Below are positions 1 through 9,526 of a stretch of 61,761 nt of DNA, piece by piece. Positions within the stretch are counted from its first letter, which is position 1; the number at the start of each line of letters is the position of its first letter. A model generated the notes under the pieces. The model made no database searches. It had not been told where the DNA came from and worked only from the letters and a program-made list of their open reading frames with translations. The stretch covers positions 1-61,761 of the forward strand of contig JAZUEK010000080.1 in assembly GCA_045640165.1 (NCBI GenBank), written 5' to 3'. Origin of the DNA: RGIG426 sp045640165. Its GTDB lineage: Bacteria; Bacillota; Clostridia; Oscillospirales; Acutalibacteraceae. A program made the position numbers and the translations under genes.

Positions 1-104
1 GCGGCGGTGAAGGTCGGGATCGCGATGGCGATCAAGATGGCGATGATCGCGATAACGATGAGCATTTCCATCAAGGTAAAGCCCTTTTTGTTCATTTTTT
101 TCAT
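1..104 (-). CDS. Type IV pilin or pseudopilin, N-terminal fragment
   Basis: Only the first 34 codons are in the window; the gene continues off the left edge. The protein begins MKKMNKKGFTLMEMLIVIAI, which is the class III prepilin signature: a short basic leader, Gly before the cleavage site, the Phe-Thr-Leu-x-Glu motif, and then a hydrophobic helix rich in Ile, Ala and Leu. A prepilin peptidase would cut after Gly8 and methylate Phe9, and the helix would anchor the subunit in the membrane before assembly into a pilus or pseudopilus. A good ribosome site (AAAGGAGA) lies 8 bases before the ATG at 104. The globular domain is missing, so a major pilin cannot be separated from a ComGC/GspG-like pseudopilin. 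Confidence 0.85.
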   Translation of the reverse strand, partial: MKKMNKKGFTLMEMLIVIAIIAILIAIAIPTFTA

Positions 105-217
105 AAGACATTTCTCCTTTTCAAAAATGTTTTTATTCCAACGGGCGGAGAGTTGATCCGACCGAATTGGACAATTTAGTCAAAATTTCCGCAAATCTTT
201 TTCGATTTTCGGAAAAA

Positions 218-260
218 TGTAACAATTTGTTACAAACAGAGTGTAACATAGTGTTACAAT
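218..260 (+). promoter_or_regulatory. Four half-site palindromic operator overlapping a -10 box
   Basis: Two copies of the same palindrome, TGTAACA-N3-TGTTACA, lie at 218-234 and 242-258, so half-sites alternate in orientation at 218, 228, 242 and 252. The last half-site overlaps a plausible -10 (TACAAT, 255-260) for the XRE gene that starts at 319. The arrangement suits cooperative binding of two repressor dimers and negative autoregulation. It also lies upstream of the divergent pilin gene, so it could control both. The -35 element is not clear (TTACAA at 230-235 would need a 19-bp spacer). Confidence 0.65.
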
Positions 261-318
261 AATGTCAAGAGGAATTTTCAAAAAATCGCAAAAAATTTTT
301 GCGAAAGGAGAAATTTTT

Positions 319-561
319 ATGAGCGACTCGCCCGTCGGCTTGCTCGGCCTGCGAGAAATCCGCAAAAAGAAAGGCTTCAGCCAGCAAAAAGTCGCGTTAG
401 AACTGAACATCAGTCGCGAAGCCCTCTCCTACTACGAAAACGGCAAGCGCAGTCCGGACGTGCAGATGTTGCGGAATATGTCCGACTATTTCGACGTGTC
501 GATTGACTACATTGTCAACGGTGTCGAGTTTTCGCCCCGTTTTTCCCCTGCAACCGAATAA
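319..561 (+). CDS. Small XRE-family transcriptional regulator
   Basis: This 80-residue protein is essentially one helix-turn-helix domain of the Cro/C1 type. Residues around 8-65 (GLREIRKKKGFSQQ, then ALELNISREALSYYENGKRS and the tail DYFDVSIDYIVNG) give the five-helix fold, with the recognition helix around SREALSYYENG. There is no second domain, so it probably acts as a DNA-binding dimer without a ligand or protease module. The ATG at 319 is chosen because GAAAGGAG sits 8 bases upstream; an earlier in-frame ATG at 262 has no ribosome site. It is preceded by a double palindrome that is a natural autoregulatory operator, and followed directly by an intrinsic terminator that overlaps its stop codon, so it is a single-gene unit. 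Confidence 0.9.
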   Translation: MSDSPVGLLGLREIRKKKGFSQQKVALELNISREALSYYENGKRSPDVQMLRNMSDYFDVSIDYIVNGVEFSPRFSPATE

Positions 562-595
562 CACCCTTACCGAAAATCGGTAAGGGTGTTTTTGT
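561..595 (+). terminator. Intrinsic terminator of the XRE gene
   Basis: A perfect 13-bp stem (ACACCCTTACCGA / TCGGTAAGGGTGT) with a three-base loop is followed by a T-rich tail. The stem starts at the last base of the stop codon. Confidence 0.9.
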
Positions 596-620
596 TTGTA
601 GATATTACCCAAGGTGATTT

Positions 621-698
621 TGTAGGGGTCATTCACGAATGACCCCATTGCAGTCGGTGTGACGTATTCGGTGGGGCGATTCGTGAATCGCCCCTACA
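621..698. repeat. 78-bp MITE-like double-hairpin repeat, copy 1
   Basis: The element begins TGTAGGGG and ends CCCCTACA, giving 8-bp terminal inverted repeats. Each end is a near-perfect hairpin: GGGGTCATTC-AC-GAATGACCCC at 625-646 and GGGGCGATTC-GT-GAATCGCCCC at 673-694. The spacer holds TTGCAGTCGGTGTGA at 648-662. A second copy of identical length lies at 44271-44348 in reverse orientation, with the same two hairpins and the spacer word TTGCGGTCGGTGTGA. No coding capacity is seen. This and the next repeat fill the gene-free stretch 562-881. Confidence 0.8.
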
Positions 699-731
699 TA
701 CACGCCACACATCCCATCAAAACCCCAGAAA

Positions 732-810
732 GGGACGCCGAGGTCGCCGTCCCCTACACGCCCGACGGGAGATGGTTCCTCGTTGTAGGGACCGGCGTCC
801 TCGACGGTCC
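732..810. repeat. Pair of related TGTAGGG hairpin units facing each other
   Basis: Two more units with the same TGTAGGG end lie next to the 78-bp repeat: 732-758 reads inward to CCCCTACA, and 784-810 begins TGTAGGGACCG. Each has an imperfect GC-rich stem (GGGACG...CGTCCC; GGACCG...CGGTCC). Their TGTAGGG ends point toward each other, the opposite of the arrangement in the neighbouring repeat. They appear to be diverged members of the same dispersed family; no promoter or gene is seen here. Confidence 0.6.
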
Positions 811-833
811 TTTCAAAAACATCCCACACAAAC

Positions 834-863
834 AAAAAAGAGCATCGCTCACGCGATGCTCTT
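834..863 (-). terminator. Terminator of the gltX-glnS unit
   Basis: Read on the minus strand, an 11-bp stem (AAGAGCATCGC / GCGATGCTCTT) with a four-base loop is followed by TTTT. It lies 18 bases past the glnS stop codon. Confidence 0.85.
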
Positions 864-881
864 CTATATAATAGATATTCC

Positions 882-2552
<1,671 letters not shown>

Positions 2553-2564
2553 GTTTGTCCCTCC

Positions 2565-4217
2565 TTAAAGCGCGTTCGCCGTGTCCGCAAGACGGGCAAG
2601 CACGCGGTCGGTTCCCAAAAGTTCCATAATGCGGCAAAGGTCGGGCGTGTTGCGGCGGCCGGTGACCGCAAGGCGGAGCACCGTGCTGACGTCGCCCACG
2701 TGGCCTTTATAGGCATCGGGGTTTTGTTTAAATTCTTTCACGTCCGGGCAAAAACCGAGCGCCGGGCAAATCGCTTTGACGCGCTCGAACCACTCGCCTT
2801 GGTCGCTGACTTCTTTATAGTCGGCGGCGTACGCGGCGAGAATCGCTTTGGCATCCGCCGGGCTGACCGATTCGGGCAGTTCGGTGGTCGGGACGTAGGT
2901 TTCGTCGAAGAAGAACGCGGTGTATTCCGGTGCGTCGCTCCATTTCGCCATATCTTTACGCGGCTTCGGTTTGTCGCGGTCGATGGCGAAGATGTTTTTC
3001 GTAAGAGCGCGGTCGCGGTCGAGCAGCGCGAAGAAATCTTTGTCGTATTCTTCCGCCCACGCGAGCACCGCGGCGGTCACGTCGTCGGCGGACATCACCG
3101 CAATCACGTTTTTCGACACGTCGTTCATCTTGTTAAGGTCGAACAGCGCACCGGACACGCTCATTTTCTTGATGTTGAACGGGAACGTGCGGCGGTCGGC
3201 GGTCGGATTGGCTTTGCGCCATTGTTCGAACTCGCTGCTCGCAATCGTCATCAGGTATTCGAGCACGCTCGCCGCCGGATACCCCTGTTCGGCGTAAAAG
3301 TGCATTGCCGCTTGGGGGTCTTTGCGCTTCGACAGTTTGCGCTTGTGGCCGTCTTCCTCCACCATAATGGGGCTGATGTGGGCATATTTCGGGGCTTTGA
3401 AGTTGAGCAGGCGGAACAGTTGCAGATGTTTCGGCACACTCGACAGCCACTCGTCACCGCGAATGACGTGGGTGGTGCGCATCAGGTGATCGTCCACCGC
3501 GTGGGCGAAGTGGTAGGTCGGCACGCCGTCGGATTTTAAGAGCACGAAATCCTCGTCGTTTTCCGGCATCTCGATGTGACCTTTAATCATATCGTCAAAC
3601 TTGACGCGGCGCTCTTCGTCGCCATCCGAGCGCAGGCGCACCACGTACGGTTCGCCGGCTTGCAGTTTCGCGAGCGCCTCGTCGGCGGTCAGGTTGCGGC
3701 AGGGCGCAAACGCGCCGTAGTAGCCGGTGCGCAGTTTCTGCGCTTCCTGCGTTTCGCGCGTTTTGGCGGTCTCCTCCGGCTTACAGAAGCAGGGGTACGC
3801 GCGCTCGTTTTCGACCAGCCATTTCACATAGGTGTGGTAAATCTCGACACGCTCCGACTGGACGTAAGAGCCGTAGTCGCCGGTCACTTTTCCGGGCGCA
3901 ACGAAACCCTCGTCAATCGGCAAACCAAAGCGGTTGAGCGAGGCTAAAATATCATCGGCGCCGCCCTCCACCTCGCGCTTTTTGTCGGTGTCTTCCAAGC
4001 GGAAATAGAACAGTCCTTTGGAAGCGTCCGCCGTCAAGCGGTCGATGAGCGCGGAATAGAACACGCCGAGATGCAAATACCCCGTCGGCGACGGCGCCAC
4101 ACGGGTCACGCGCGCGCCCTCCGCCAAATTACGGGGCGGATACATGGTTTCGTAATCTTCGGGCGTACGGGTCACATCGGGAAACAAAACCGCCGCCACG
4201 TCGTTCCAAGTTGCCAT
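2565..4217 (-). CDS. gltX: Glutamyl-tRNA synthetase
   Basis: This class I synthetase makes Glu-tRNA for protein synthesis and, in many bacteria, for tetrapyrrole formation. The nucleotide-binding signature APSPTGYLHLG is at residues 41-51 and KLSKRK at 294-299. The length, 550 residues, is that of the longer clostridial form rather than the roughly 470-480 residues of the common bacterial enzyme; the N-terminus carries about 30 residues before the Rossmann fold. The ATG at 4217 is chosen because AAGGA stands 8 bases upstream; an ATG 24 bases earlier has no ribosome site. A sigma-A type promoter lies at 4258-4287, and glnS follows 12 bp downstream. Confidence 0.95.
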   Translation of the reverse strand: MATWNDVAAVLFPDVTRTPEDYETMYPPRNLAEGARVTRVAPSPTGYLHLGVFYSALIDRLTADASKGLFYFRLEDTDKKREVEGGADDILASLNRFGLPIDEGFVAPGKVTGDYGSYVQSERVEIYHTYVKWLVENERAYPCFCKPEETAKTRETQEAQKLRTGYYGAFAPCRNLTADEALAKLQAGEPYVVRLRSDGDEERRVKFDDMIKGHIEMPENDEDFVLLKSDGVPTYHFAHAVDDHLMRTTHVIRGDEWLSSVPKHLQLFRLLNFKAPKYAHISPIMVEEDGHKRKLSKRKDPQAAMHFYAEQGYPAASVLEYLMTIASSEFEQWRKANPTADRRTFPFNIKKMSVSGALFDLNKMNDVSKNVIAVMSADDVTAAVLAWAEEYDKDFFALLDRDRALTKNIFAIDRDKPKPRKDMAKWSDAPEYTAFFFDETYVPTTELPESVSPADAKAILAAYAADYKEVSDQGEWFERVKAICPALGFCPDVKEFKQNPDAYKGHVGDVSTVLRLAVTGRRNTPDLCRIMELLGTDRVLARLADTANAL

Positions 4218-4257
4218 AATCAAAGTCCTTCGTTTCTTCAAAAAATATCAACAGTTT

Positions 4258-4287
4258 ATTTTACCCTATTTTTACAGAGTTTGTCAA
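4258..4287 (-). promoter_or_regulatory. Promoter for gltX-glnS
   Basis: On the minus strand, TTGACA (4282-4287) and TAAAAT (4258-4263) are 18 bp apart, about 40 bases upstream of gltX. The leader is too short for a T-box. Confidence 0.75.
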
Positions 4288-4304
4288 CGATTTCCGACAA
4301 TTTT

Positions 4305-6212
4305 TTAAGTAAGGTCGGCTAATTGTTCCGAAGCGGTCGCCCACTCGTCGGTCATCTCGTCAATTTGTGCGCGCAAAGCCGCCTGCGTTTCGGACAATTC
4401 CGACAGCCGCACGTAATCGGACAACACGTCCGGGCTTGCCGCTTCCTCTTCAAGTCGCGCAAGTTCCGCCTCGGCGGCGGCAATGTCTTTTTCGAGTTTT
4501 TCCACCCGTTTTTGCAGGCGAGACAATTCCTTAAGCGGCGTGGTAAAGCCTTTTTTGCCACCTTTATCGGATTTGGCGGCGACCGGCTTGTCCGAAGTCG
4601 TTTCTTCCTGCTCGCGCAACGTCTGCTCGTATTCGTCGTAGCCGAACGGATACACCGTCACGCCGTCGTCAAACACAATCAGGCGATCGGCACATTTTTT
4701 CACAAAATAGCGGTCGTGCGAGACGAACACAATCGTTCCCTCGTATTCCGACAGCATATTTTCGAGCGTTTCTTTGCCGACGATATCCATGTGGTTGGTC
4801 GGCTCGTCCAAAATCAGCACGTTCGGGCGACGGCGCAAAATCTTGCAAAGCGCGAGCCGCACCCGTTCGCCGCCCGACAGCGCATCCAGCGGCTTAAACA
4901 CGTCGTCACCGCAAAACTGGAACGCGCCGAGCGCGGTGCGCGCTTGCGACTGTAACATCTGCGGAAACTCCGCGCAAAAATCATCGAGCACCGTTTGGGT
5001 GCCGCCGCGCAGGGCTTGTTGCTGGTCAAAATAGCCGATTTTCGCGCGCACGCCGAATTCGTAGCGACCGGAAAGCGGCTCAATATCATTCACGAGCGTT
5101 TTGAGAAGCGTGGATTTTCCGATACCGTTTTTGCCGATAACGCCCACCTTTTCGCCGCGCATCACCTCGAAGTTGAGGGTGGCGAGCGGCGCGTCATAGC
5201 CGATTTTGAGGTCGGTGACCGAAAGCACCTTTTTCACACTGTCCTCCTCCGGCTGAAACTCCGCGTGGAACGTGCGCAAATCGTAGCGGTCGGGCGCGTC
5301 GATTTTGACCATCCGCTCGATTTGTTTTAATTTTGACTGCGCCATCGCCGCCTTGGTCGGTTTATAGCGAAAGCGCTCCACAAGCCGCGTCAATCGCGCG
5401 ATTTCCGCTTGTTGGGCGGCGTAGTCGCGGCATTGTTTTTGGTAATTCTCGCGTTTTTGCTTTTCGAACGTGGCGTAGTTGCCGGTATAGCGTTTCGTCT
5501 CGCCGTATTCGATTTCGTACACCACGCCCACAATTTTGTCGAGGAACATCCGGTCGTGGGACACGACCACCACCGCCGAGCGGTAGTGCTGTAAATAGTC
5601 TTCGAGCCAACGGATGGTCTCGATATCCAAGTGGTTGGTCGGCTCGTCGAGGAGCAGAATATCCGGCTTGCTTAAAAGCAGTTTGCAAAACGCGATACGT
5701 GTGCGCTGACCGCCGGAAAACTCCGACAACCGTTTGCCTTTATCGTCCTCGGTAAAGCCGAACTTTTTGAGCATCGTCTCGTATTCTTTTTTGTAGGTAT
5801 AGCCGTCGCGCCGCTCGTATTCCTCGTGCAACTCGCTGTATTCCGCAAGCATTGCTTCCGTCGGCGATTCGGTCATTTGGGTTTCCAATTCTTTGAGCCG
5901 TGCTTCGATTTTGAGCAACGGCGCAAACACGGATTTCACCTCGTCTAAAAGCGTCACGCTCTCGTCTTCGAAATCCGTTTGACGCATATAGCCGACGGTC
6001 GGCTCGCCTGCATGAGTGACGGAGAACGGTTCTTCCCCCGTTCCCTGTTCCATTTCGAATTCGCCCAAAATCGCGCGCAACAGCGTCGTTTTGCCGCAAC
6101 CGTTGCGGCCGACGACGGCGATTTTTTCACGGTCGCGGATTTCAAAATCCACGCGTTCCAAAATGGTTTCGGCGCCGCGCGACACGGCTCCGTTGACAAT
6201 CTTATAAAACAC
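4305..6212 (-). CDS. ABC-F family ATPase (Uup/YdiF-like)
   Basis: The protein has two ABC cassettes and no membrane segment. The first has Walker A GRNGCGKTT (about 35-43), signature FSGGQ (about 165-169) and Walker B LLLDEPTNHLD (about 186-196); the second has GKNGIGKST (about 360-368), LSGGE and LILDEPTNHMD. Between them is the charged ABC-F interdomain linker (about 240-310) that reaches into the ribosomal E site in known members. After about residue 545 a Lys-rich hinge leads to a C-terminal coiled coil, as in Uup, YdiF and YfmR. These proteins act on stalled or assembling ribosomes. The GTG at 6212 is preferred because AGGAGG ends 8 bases before it; a GTG three codons earlier overlaps that site. 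It is monocistronic, with its own promoter. Confidence 0.92.
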   Translation of the reverse strand: MFYKIVNGAVSRGAETILERVDFEIRDREKIAVVGRNGCGKTTLLRAILGEFEMEQGTGEEPFSVTHAGEPTVGYMRQTDFEDESVTLLDEVKSVFAPLLKIEARLKELETQMTESPTEAMLAEYSELHEEYERRDGYTYKKEYETMLKKFGFTEDDKGKRLSEFSGGQRTRIAFCKLLLSKPDILLLDEPTNHLDIETIRWLEDYLQHYRSAVVVVSHDRMFLDKIVGVVYEIEYGETKRYTGNYATFEKQKRENYQKQCRDYAAQQAEIARLTRLVERFRYKPTKAAMAQSKLKQIERMVKIDAPDRYDLRTFHAEFQPEEDSVKKVLSVTDLKIGYDAPLATLNFEVMRGEKVGVIGKNGIGKSTLLKTLVNDIEPLSGRYEFGVRAKIGYFDQQQALRGGTQTVLDDFCAEFPQMLQSQARTALGAFQFCGDDVFKPLDALSGGERVRLALCKILRRRPNVLILDEPTNHMDIVGKETLENMLSEYEGTIVFVSHDRYFVKKCADRLIVFDDGVTVYPFGYDEYEQTLREQEETTSDKPVAAKSDKGGKKGFTTPLKELSRLQKRVEKLEKDIAAAEAELARLEEEAASPDVLSDYVRLSELSETQAALRAQIDEMTDEWATASEQLADLT

Positions 6213-6244
6213 ACGCGGCACCTCCTTTGTTCACATACCCGTCC

Positions 6245-6273
6245 ATTATATCGCACCCGTGCGCGATTTGCAA
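6245..6273 (-). promoter_or_regulatory. Promoter for the ABC-F gene
   Basis: TTGCAA (6268-6273) and TATAAT (6245-6250) on the minus strand are separated by 17 bp, about 35 bases before the start codon. Confidence 0.8.
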
Positions 6274-6320
6274 GTAGCAGGCTCGGAAAATCGGACATAT
6301 AGTGGGTTGAGGTGATACGT

Positions 6321-7115
6321 GTGGACAATCCGGTTTTGTGGGCGCTTTGCGCCACGCTCGTCACGTGGGGCGTCACCGCCCTCGGGGCAGGCGTGGTGTT
6401 GTTTTTTCGGAAAACCGACGAAAAATGGCTCAACCTGACACTCGGTTTCGCGGCAGGCGTGATGATTGCCGCCTCGTTTTGGTCGCTGTTAGACCCGGCC
6501 ATCGACAAAGCAAAAGAGACGCTCGTCACCCCGGCGTGGCTCGTCGCCACCGTAGGCTTTTTGTGCGGCGCCGTCTTTTTGTGGGCAAGCGACAAAGCGG
6601 TGCGCGCCTGCCGCAAAAAAGCGGACAAGGGCGGCGGTGACCGCGTTTCGCGCATGGTGCTGCTCGTGCTGTCCATCACACTCCACAACATCCCCGAGGG
6701 CGCGGCGGTGGGCGTGGCATTCGGCGCGCTTGCCAAAGGTTCCAACCCCGAAGCGGTGGCCGGTGCGGTCACGTTGGCACTCGGTATCGCACTGCAAAAC
6801 TTTCCCGAGGGCGCGGCGGTGTCGCTTCCGCTTTACCGCGAGGGATGCGGACGGTGGAAGAGTTTTGCCGTCGGGCAGGCATCGGGAATGGTCGAGCCGG
6901 TCGCCGGCGTTATCGGCGCGCTTCTCGTTACAAAAGTAACCGCCCTTCTCCCCTATGCACTCGCGTTTGCGGCAGGCGCGATGATTTTAGTCGCGGTGCA
7001 CGAACTCATCCCCGAATGTCAACAAAACAAAGACGCCCACCCGTATTTCGCGACCGCCGGCATTGTCGGTGGATTCGCGCTGATGATGCTCCTGGACGTG
7101 GCACTCGGCGGATAA
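6321..7115 (+). CDS. ZIP family divalent metal transporter
   Basis: A polytopic membrane protein of 264 residues with about eight hydrophobic segments. The ZIP metal-site helices are clear: HNIPEG near residue 122 in TM4 and QNFPEG near 159 in TM5, plus HELIPE near 230, as in the ZupT/GufA branch. It should import Zn2+ or another divalent cation. A cytosolic loop (about 97-110, RKKADKGGGDRV) separates the first three helices from the rest. GTG at 6321 is taken as start because GAGGTGA ends 5 bases before it; the GTG at 6312 lies inside that ribosome site. It is divergent from the ABC-F gene and followed by a promoter for the next gene. Confidence 0.9.
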   Translation: MDNPVLWALCATLVTWGVTALGAGVVLFFRKTDEKWLNLTLGFAAGVMIAASFWSLLDPAIDKAKETLVTPAWLVATVGFLCGAVFLWASDKAVRACRKKADKGGGDRVSRMVLLVLSITLHNIPEGAAVGVAFGALAKGSNPEAVAGAVTLALGIALQNFPEGAAVSLPLYREGCGRWKSFAVGQASGMVEPVAGVIGALLVTKVTALLPYALAFAAGAMILVAVHELIPECQQNKDAHPYFATAGIVGGFALMMLLDVALGG

Positions 7116-7121
7116 GCGCGC

Positions 7122-7150
7122 TTGCATTTTTTGTTCGGGTGTGGTATGGT
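7122..7150 (+). promoter_or_regulatory. Promoter for the NSS transporter
   Basis: TTGCAT (7122-7127), a 17-bp spacer ending GTGG, and TATGGT (7145-7150). An overlapping TATAGT at 7150-7155 with TGG in front could serve as an extended -10. Confidence 0.65.
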
Positions 7151-7186
7151 ATAGTCATAGAATTTCAAAACAAAGGATGAAAAACT

Positions 7187-8527
7187 ATGGATAACCGCGA
7201 AAAATTAAGCAGTCGCCTGGGCTTTATTTTGCTCAGCGCCGGCTGTGCCATCGGATGCGGCAACGTGTGGAAATTTCCGTGGATGGTGGGACAAAACGGC
7301 GGTGGCGGATTTGTGCTTTTATACATCCTCTTCCTGCTGATTTTGGGGCTTCCCGTTATGGTCGCAGAATTCTCGATGGGTCGTGCGGCGCAGGCGAGTC
7401 CCGTAAAAATGTACCAAAAGCTCGAAAAGCCCGGTTCTAAATGGCATATCCACGGCGGCTTTGCGCTGCTCGGCAACGTCTGCCTTATGGCGTTTTACAG
7501 CGTGGTCACCGGCTGGATGCTCTACTATTTCTTAAAATTCGCGCTCGGGATGACCGACGACATCGGCTTTGTCACGATGATTCAAAATCCCGTTGTCAAC
7601 GTGGCGTTTTTGGCGGTCACCGTGATTCTTTGCTTCGGTGTGTTGTGCTTTAACATCCAAGGCGGCCTCGAACGCATCACCAAAGTGATGATGCTTATGC
7701 TGCTCGGCCTGATGCTCGTACTCGCCGTGCGCAGCGTGCTTCTCCCCGGCGCGGCAGAGGGACTGAAATTCTATCTTCTCCCCGACTTTAAGAAAATCAA
7801 CGGCGACACCGTTGTTGCCGCTATGAACCAGGCGTTCTTTACGCTGAGCCTAGGCATCGGTGCGATGGCGATTTTCGGCAGTTATATCGGCAAAGACCGC
7901 TCGCTCCTCGGCGAATCGGTCAACATCATCGCGCTCGACACCTTTGTGGCGATTACGGCAGGGTTTATCATCTTCCCCTCCTGCTTCACCTACGGTGTGG
8001 AAGTCAACTCCGGCCCGTCGCTGTTGTTCGACACCATGGCAACCGTCTTTATGAATATGAAAGGCGGACGGTTATGGGGCACGTTGTTCTTCCTGTTTAT
8101 GACGTTCGCGGCGCTGTCTACCGCGCTCGCGGTGTATGAAAACATCCTCGCCTGCACGCGCGAACTTACCGGTTGGAGCCGCAAAAAAGGCGCGCTTGTC
8201 TGCGGTACGGCGATGTTCCTCATTGCGCTGACCACCGCCCTCGGCTATAGCGTGTGGCCATTCCACCCGTTCGGGCCGGACAGCGCGTGGCTCGATTTTT
8301 GGGACTTCATCGTGTCCTTTAACCTGCTTCCGCTCGGCTCGCTCGTCTTTGTGGCGTTTTGCTGTAACAAGCGCTACGGTTGGGGTTTCGACAACTTTAT
8401 GGCGGAAGCCAACGCCGGCGAAGGATTAAAAGTGAAAAAATGGATGAAACCGATTTTCACCTTCGTCGTCCCGGTCGGCGTTCTGCTGTTGTGGCTGTAC
8501 GGCATTGTGACGTTCCAGTGGAACTAA
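7187..8527 (+). CDS. Sodium-dependent symporter, NSS family (LeuT/MhsT-like)
   Basis: Membrane protein of 446 residues with 11 predicted helices, the usual count for the short bacterial members. The N-terminus SSRLGFILLSAGCAIGCGNVWKF corresponds to the family's unwound TM1 (typically AxGLGNxWRFP) that binds Na+ and substrate; here the motif is GCGNVWKFPW at about 25-34. TM3, TM6 and TM8 regions (YSVVTGWMLYYF; GIGAMAIFGSYI; FLFMTFAALSTALAVYE) follow in order. Substrates of relatives are amino acids such as Tyr, Trp or Leu; the sequence alone does not tell which here. A ribosome site (AAAGGATG) precedes the ATG, its own promoter is at 7122 and an intrinsic terminator follows, so it is transcribed alone. 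Confidence 0.92.
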   Translation: MDNREKLSSRLGFILLSAGCAIGCGNVWKFPWMVGQNGGGGFVLLYILFLLILGLPVMVAEFSMGRAAQASPVKMYQKLEKPGSKWHIHGGFALLGNVCLMAFYSVVTGWMLYYFLKFALGMTDDIGFVTMIQNPVVNVAFLAVTVILCFGVLCFNIQGGLERITKVMMLMLLGLMLVLAVRSVLLPGAAEGLKFYLLPDFKKINGDTVVAAMNQAFFTLSLGIGAMAIFGSYIGKDRSLLGESVNIIALDTFVAITAGFIIFPSCFTYGVEVNSGPSLLFDTMATVFMNMKGGRLWGTLFFLFMTFAALSTALAVYENILACTRELTGWSRKKGALVCGTAMFLIALTTALGYSVWPFHPFGPDSAWLDFWDFIVSFNLLPLGSLVFVAFCCNKRYGWGFDNFMAEANAGEGLKVKKWMKPIFTFVVPVGVLLLWLYGIVTFQWN

Positions 8528-8542
8528 ATCGGCAACAAGTAA

Positions 8543-8572
8543 GAAAATCCCTGCCTACGCAGGGATTTTTCT
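8543..8572 (+). terminator. Terminator after the NSS transporter
   Basis: Stem AAAATCCCTGC / GCAGGGATTTTT with loop CTAC, followed by T-rich sequence. Confidence 0.9.
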
Positions 8573-8584
8573 TTTATAAAACCG

Positions 8585-8613
8585 TTGCATTTGCAGAATT
8601 TATCGTTTATAAT
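8585..8613 (+). promoter_or_regulatory. Promoter of the metF-metH operon
   Basis: TTGCAT (8585-8590) and a perfect TATAAT (8608-8613) with a 17-bp spacer, 34 bases before metF. The leader is too short to contain a SAM or cobalamin riboswitch. Confidence 0.85.
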
Positions 8614-8646
8614 AGATTAAATATTACCCAAAAAGGGCGTGTTGAT

Positions 8647-9522
8647 ATGAAATTATCCGAAATTTTGAGCCAAGACAAACTGTCGCTGTCGTTCGAGGTG
8701 TTTCCGCCGAAGACCGATGCGGCGTTTAATACGGTAAAAATCGCCACCGAAGCCATTGCCGGACTGCACCCGAGTTTTGTCAGCGTGACCTACGGCGCCG
8801 GCGGCGGCACCAGCAAATACACGCTGGATATTGCCGAAAACATCCTTAAAAACTACGGTGTGCCGACGCTCGCCCACCTCACCTGCGTGTCGTCCAGCAA
8901 AGAGATGGTCAAAGAACGCATCGAGGCGATGAAACAAGCCGGCATCGAAAACGTGATGGCGCTGCGCGGCGACCTCACCCCCGAGTTGGAGGGTAAAGAC
9001 CGCTCGCATTGGGACTATCGTTACGCAGTGGACCTCGTGCGCGAACTGAAAGAAAGCGGCGCGGATTTCTGTATCGGCGGCGCGTGCTATCCCGAAGTGC
9101 ACCCCGAAAGTTCCGACCAAAAAGAGGACATCAAACACCTGAAAGAAAAAGTGGACGCCGGTTGCGAATTCCTCACCACCCAAATGTTCTTCGACAACAA
9201 CCTGCTGTACAATTTCCTCTATAAAATCCGCGAGGCCGGCATTACCGTGCCGGTCATCCCCGGCATTATGCCGATTACCAACGCAAACCAGGTTGAGCGT
9301 GCGGTGAAACTCTCCGGCTCGTTCGTGCCCACCCGTTTCAAATCGCTTGTGGACCGCTTTGGCGACAGCCCGGAAGCCATGAAACAAGCCGGCATCGTTT
9401 ACGCCACTGACCAAATCATCGACCTCTATGCCAACGGTATCAAAAACGTCCACGTCTACACGATGAACAAGCCGGACGTGGCGGAGAAAATTATGGACAA
9501 TCTGTCCGCCATTTTGGGGTGA
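8647..9522 (+). CDS. metF: Methylenetetrahydrofolate reductase
   Basis: Reduces 5,10-methylene-THF to 5-methyl-THF, the methyl donor for methionine synthase encoded two genes downstream. The 291-residue TIM-barrel protein shows family motifs: SFEVFPPKT near residue 15, FVSVTYGAGG near 43, HLTCVSSS near 78, NVMALRGD near 104 and the FAD-site region TQMFFDN near 178. The ATG at 8647 has AAAAGGGCG upstream; reading the frame further 5' would cross the promoter. The start of a three-gene methionine operon in the order metF, reactivation protein, metH. It lacks the C-terminal domain of eukaryotic MTHFR, as expected for bacteria. Confidence 0.95.
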   Translation: MKLSEILSQDKLSLSFEVFPPKTDAAFNTVKIATEAIAGLHPSFVSVTYGAGGGTSKYTLDIAENILKNYGVPTLAHLTCVSSSKEMVKERIEAMKQAGIENVMALRGDLTPELEGKDRSHWDYRYAVDLVRELKESGADFCIGGACYPEVHPESSDQKEDIKHLKEKVDAGCEFLTTQMFFDNNLLYNFLYKIREAGITVPVIPGIMPITNANQVERAVKLSGSFVPTRFKSLVDRFGDSPEAMKQAGIVYATDQIIDLYANGIKNVHVYTMNKPDVAEKIMDNLSAILG

Positions 9523-9526
9523 GTCC

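Noticed and set aside
4305..6212. ABC-F protein as an antibiotic resistance determinant
   Set aside because: The long coiled-coil C-terminus and the neighbourhood fit the housekeeping Uup/YdiF group; no resistance genes or mobile signals are near.
8614..8646. SAM or cobalamin riboswitch before metF, T-box before gltX
   Set aside because: Leaders are only about 30-40 bases, too short for these structures, and no conserved core sequences are seen.
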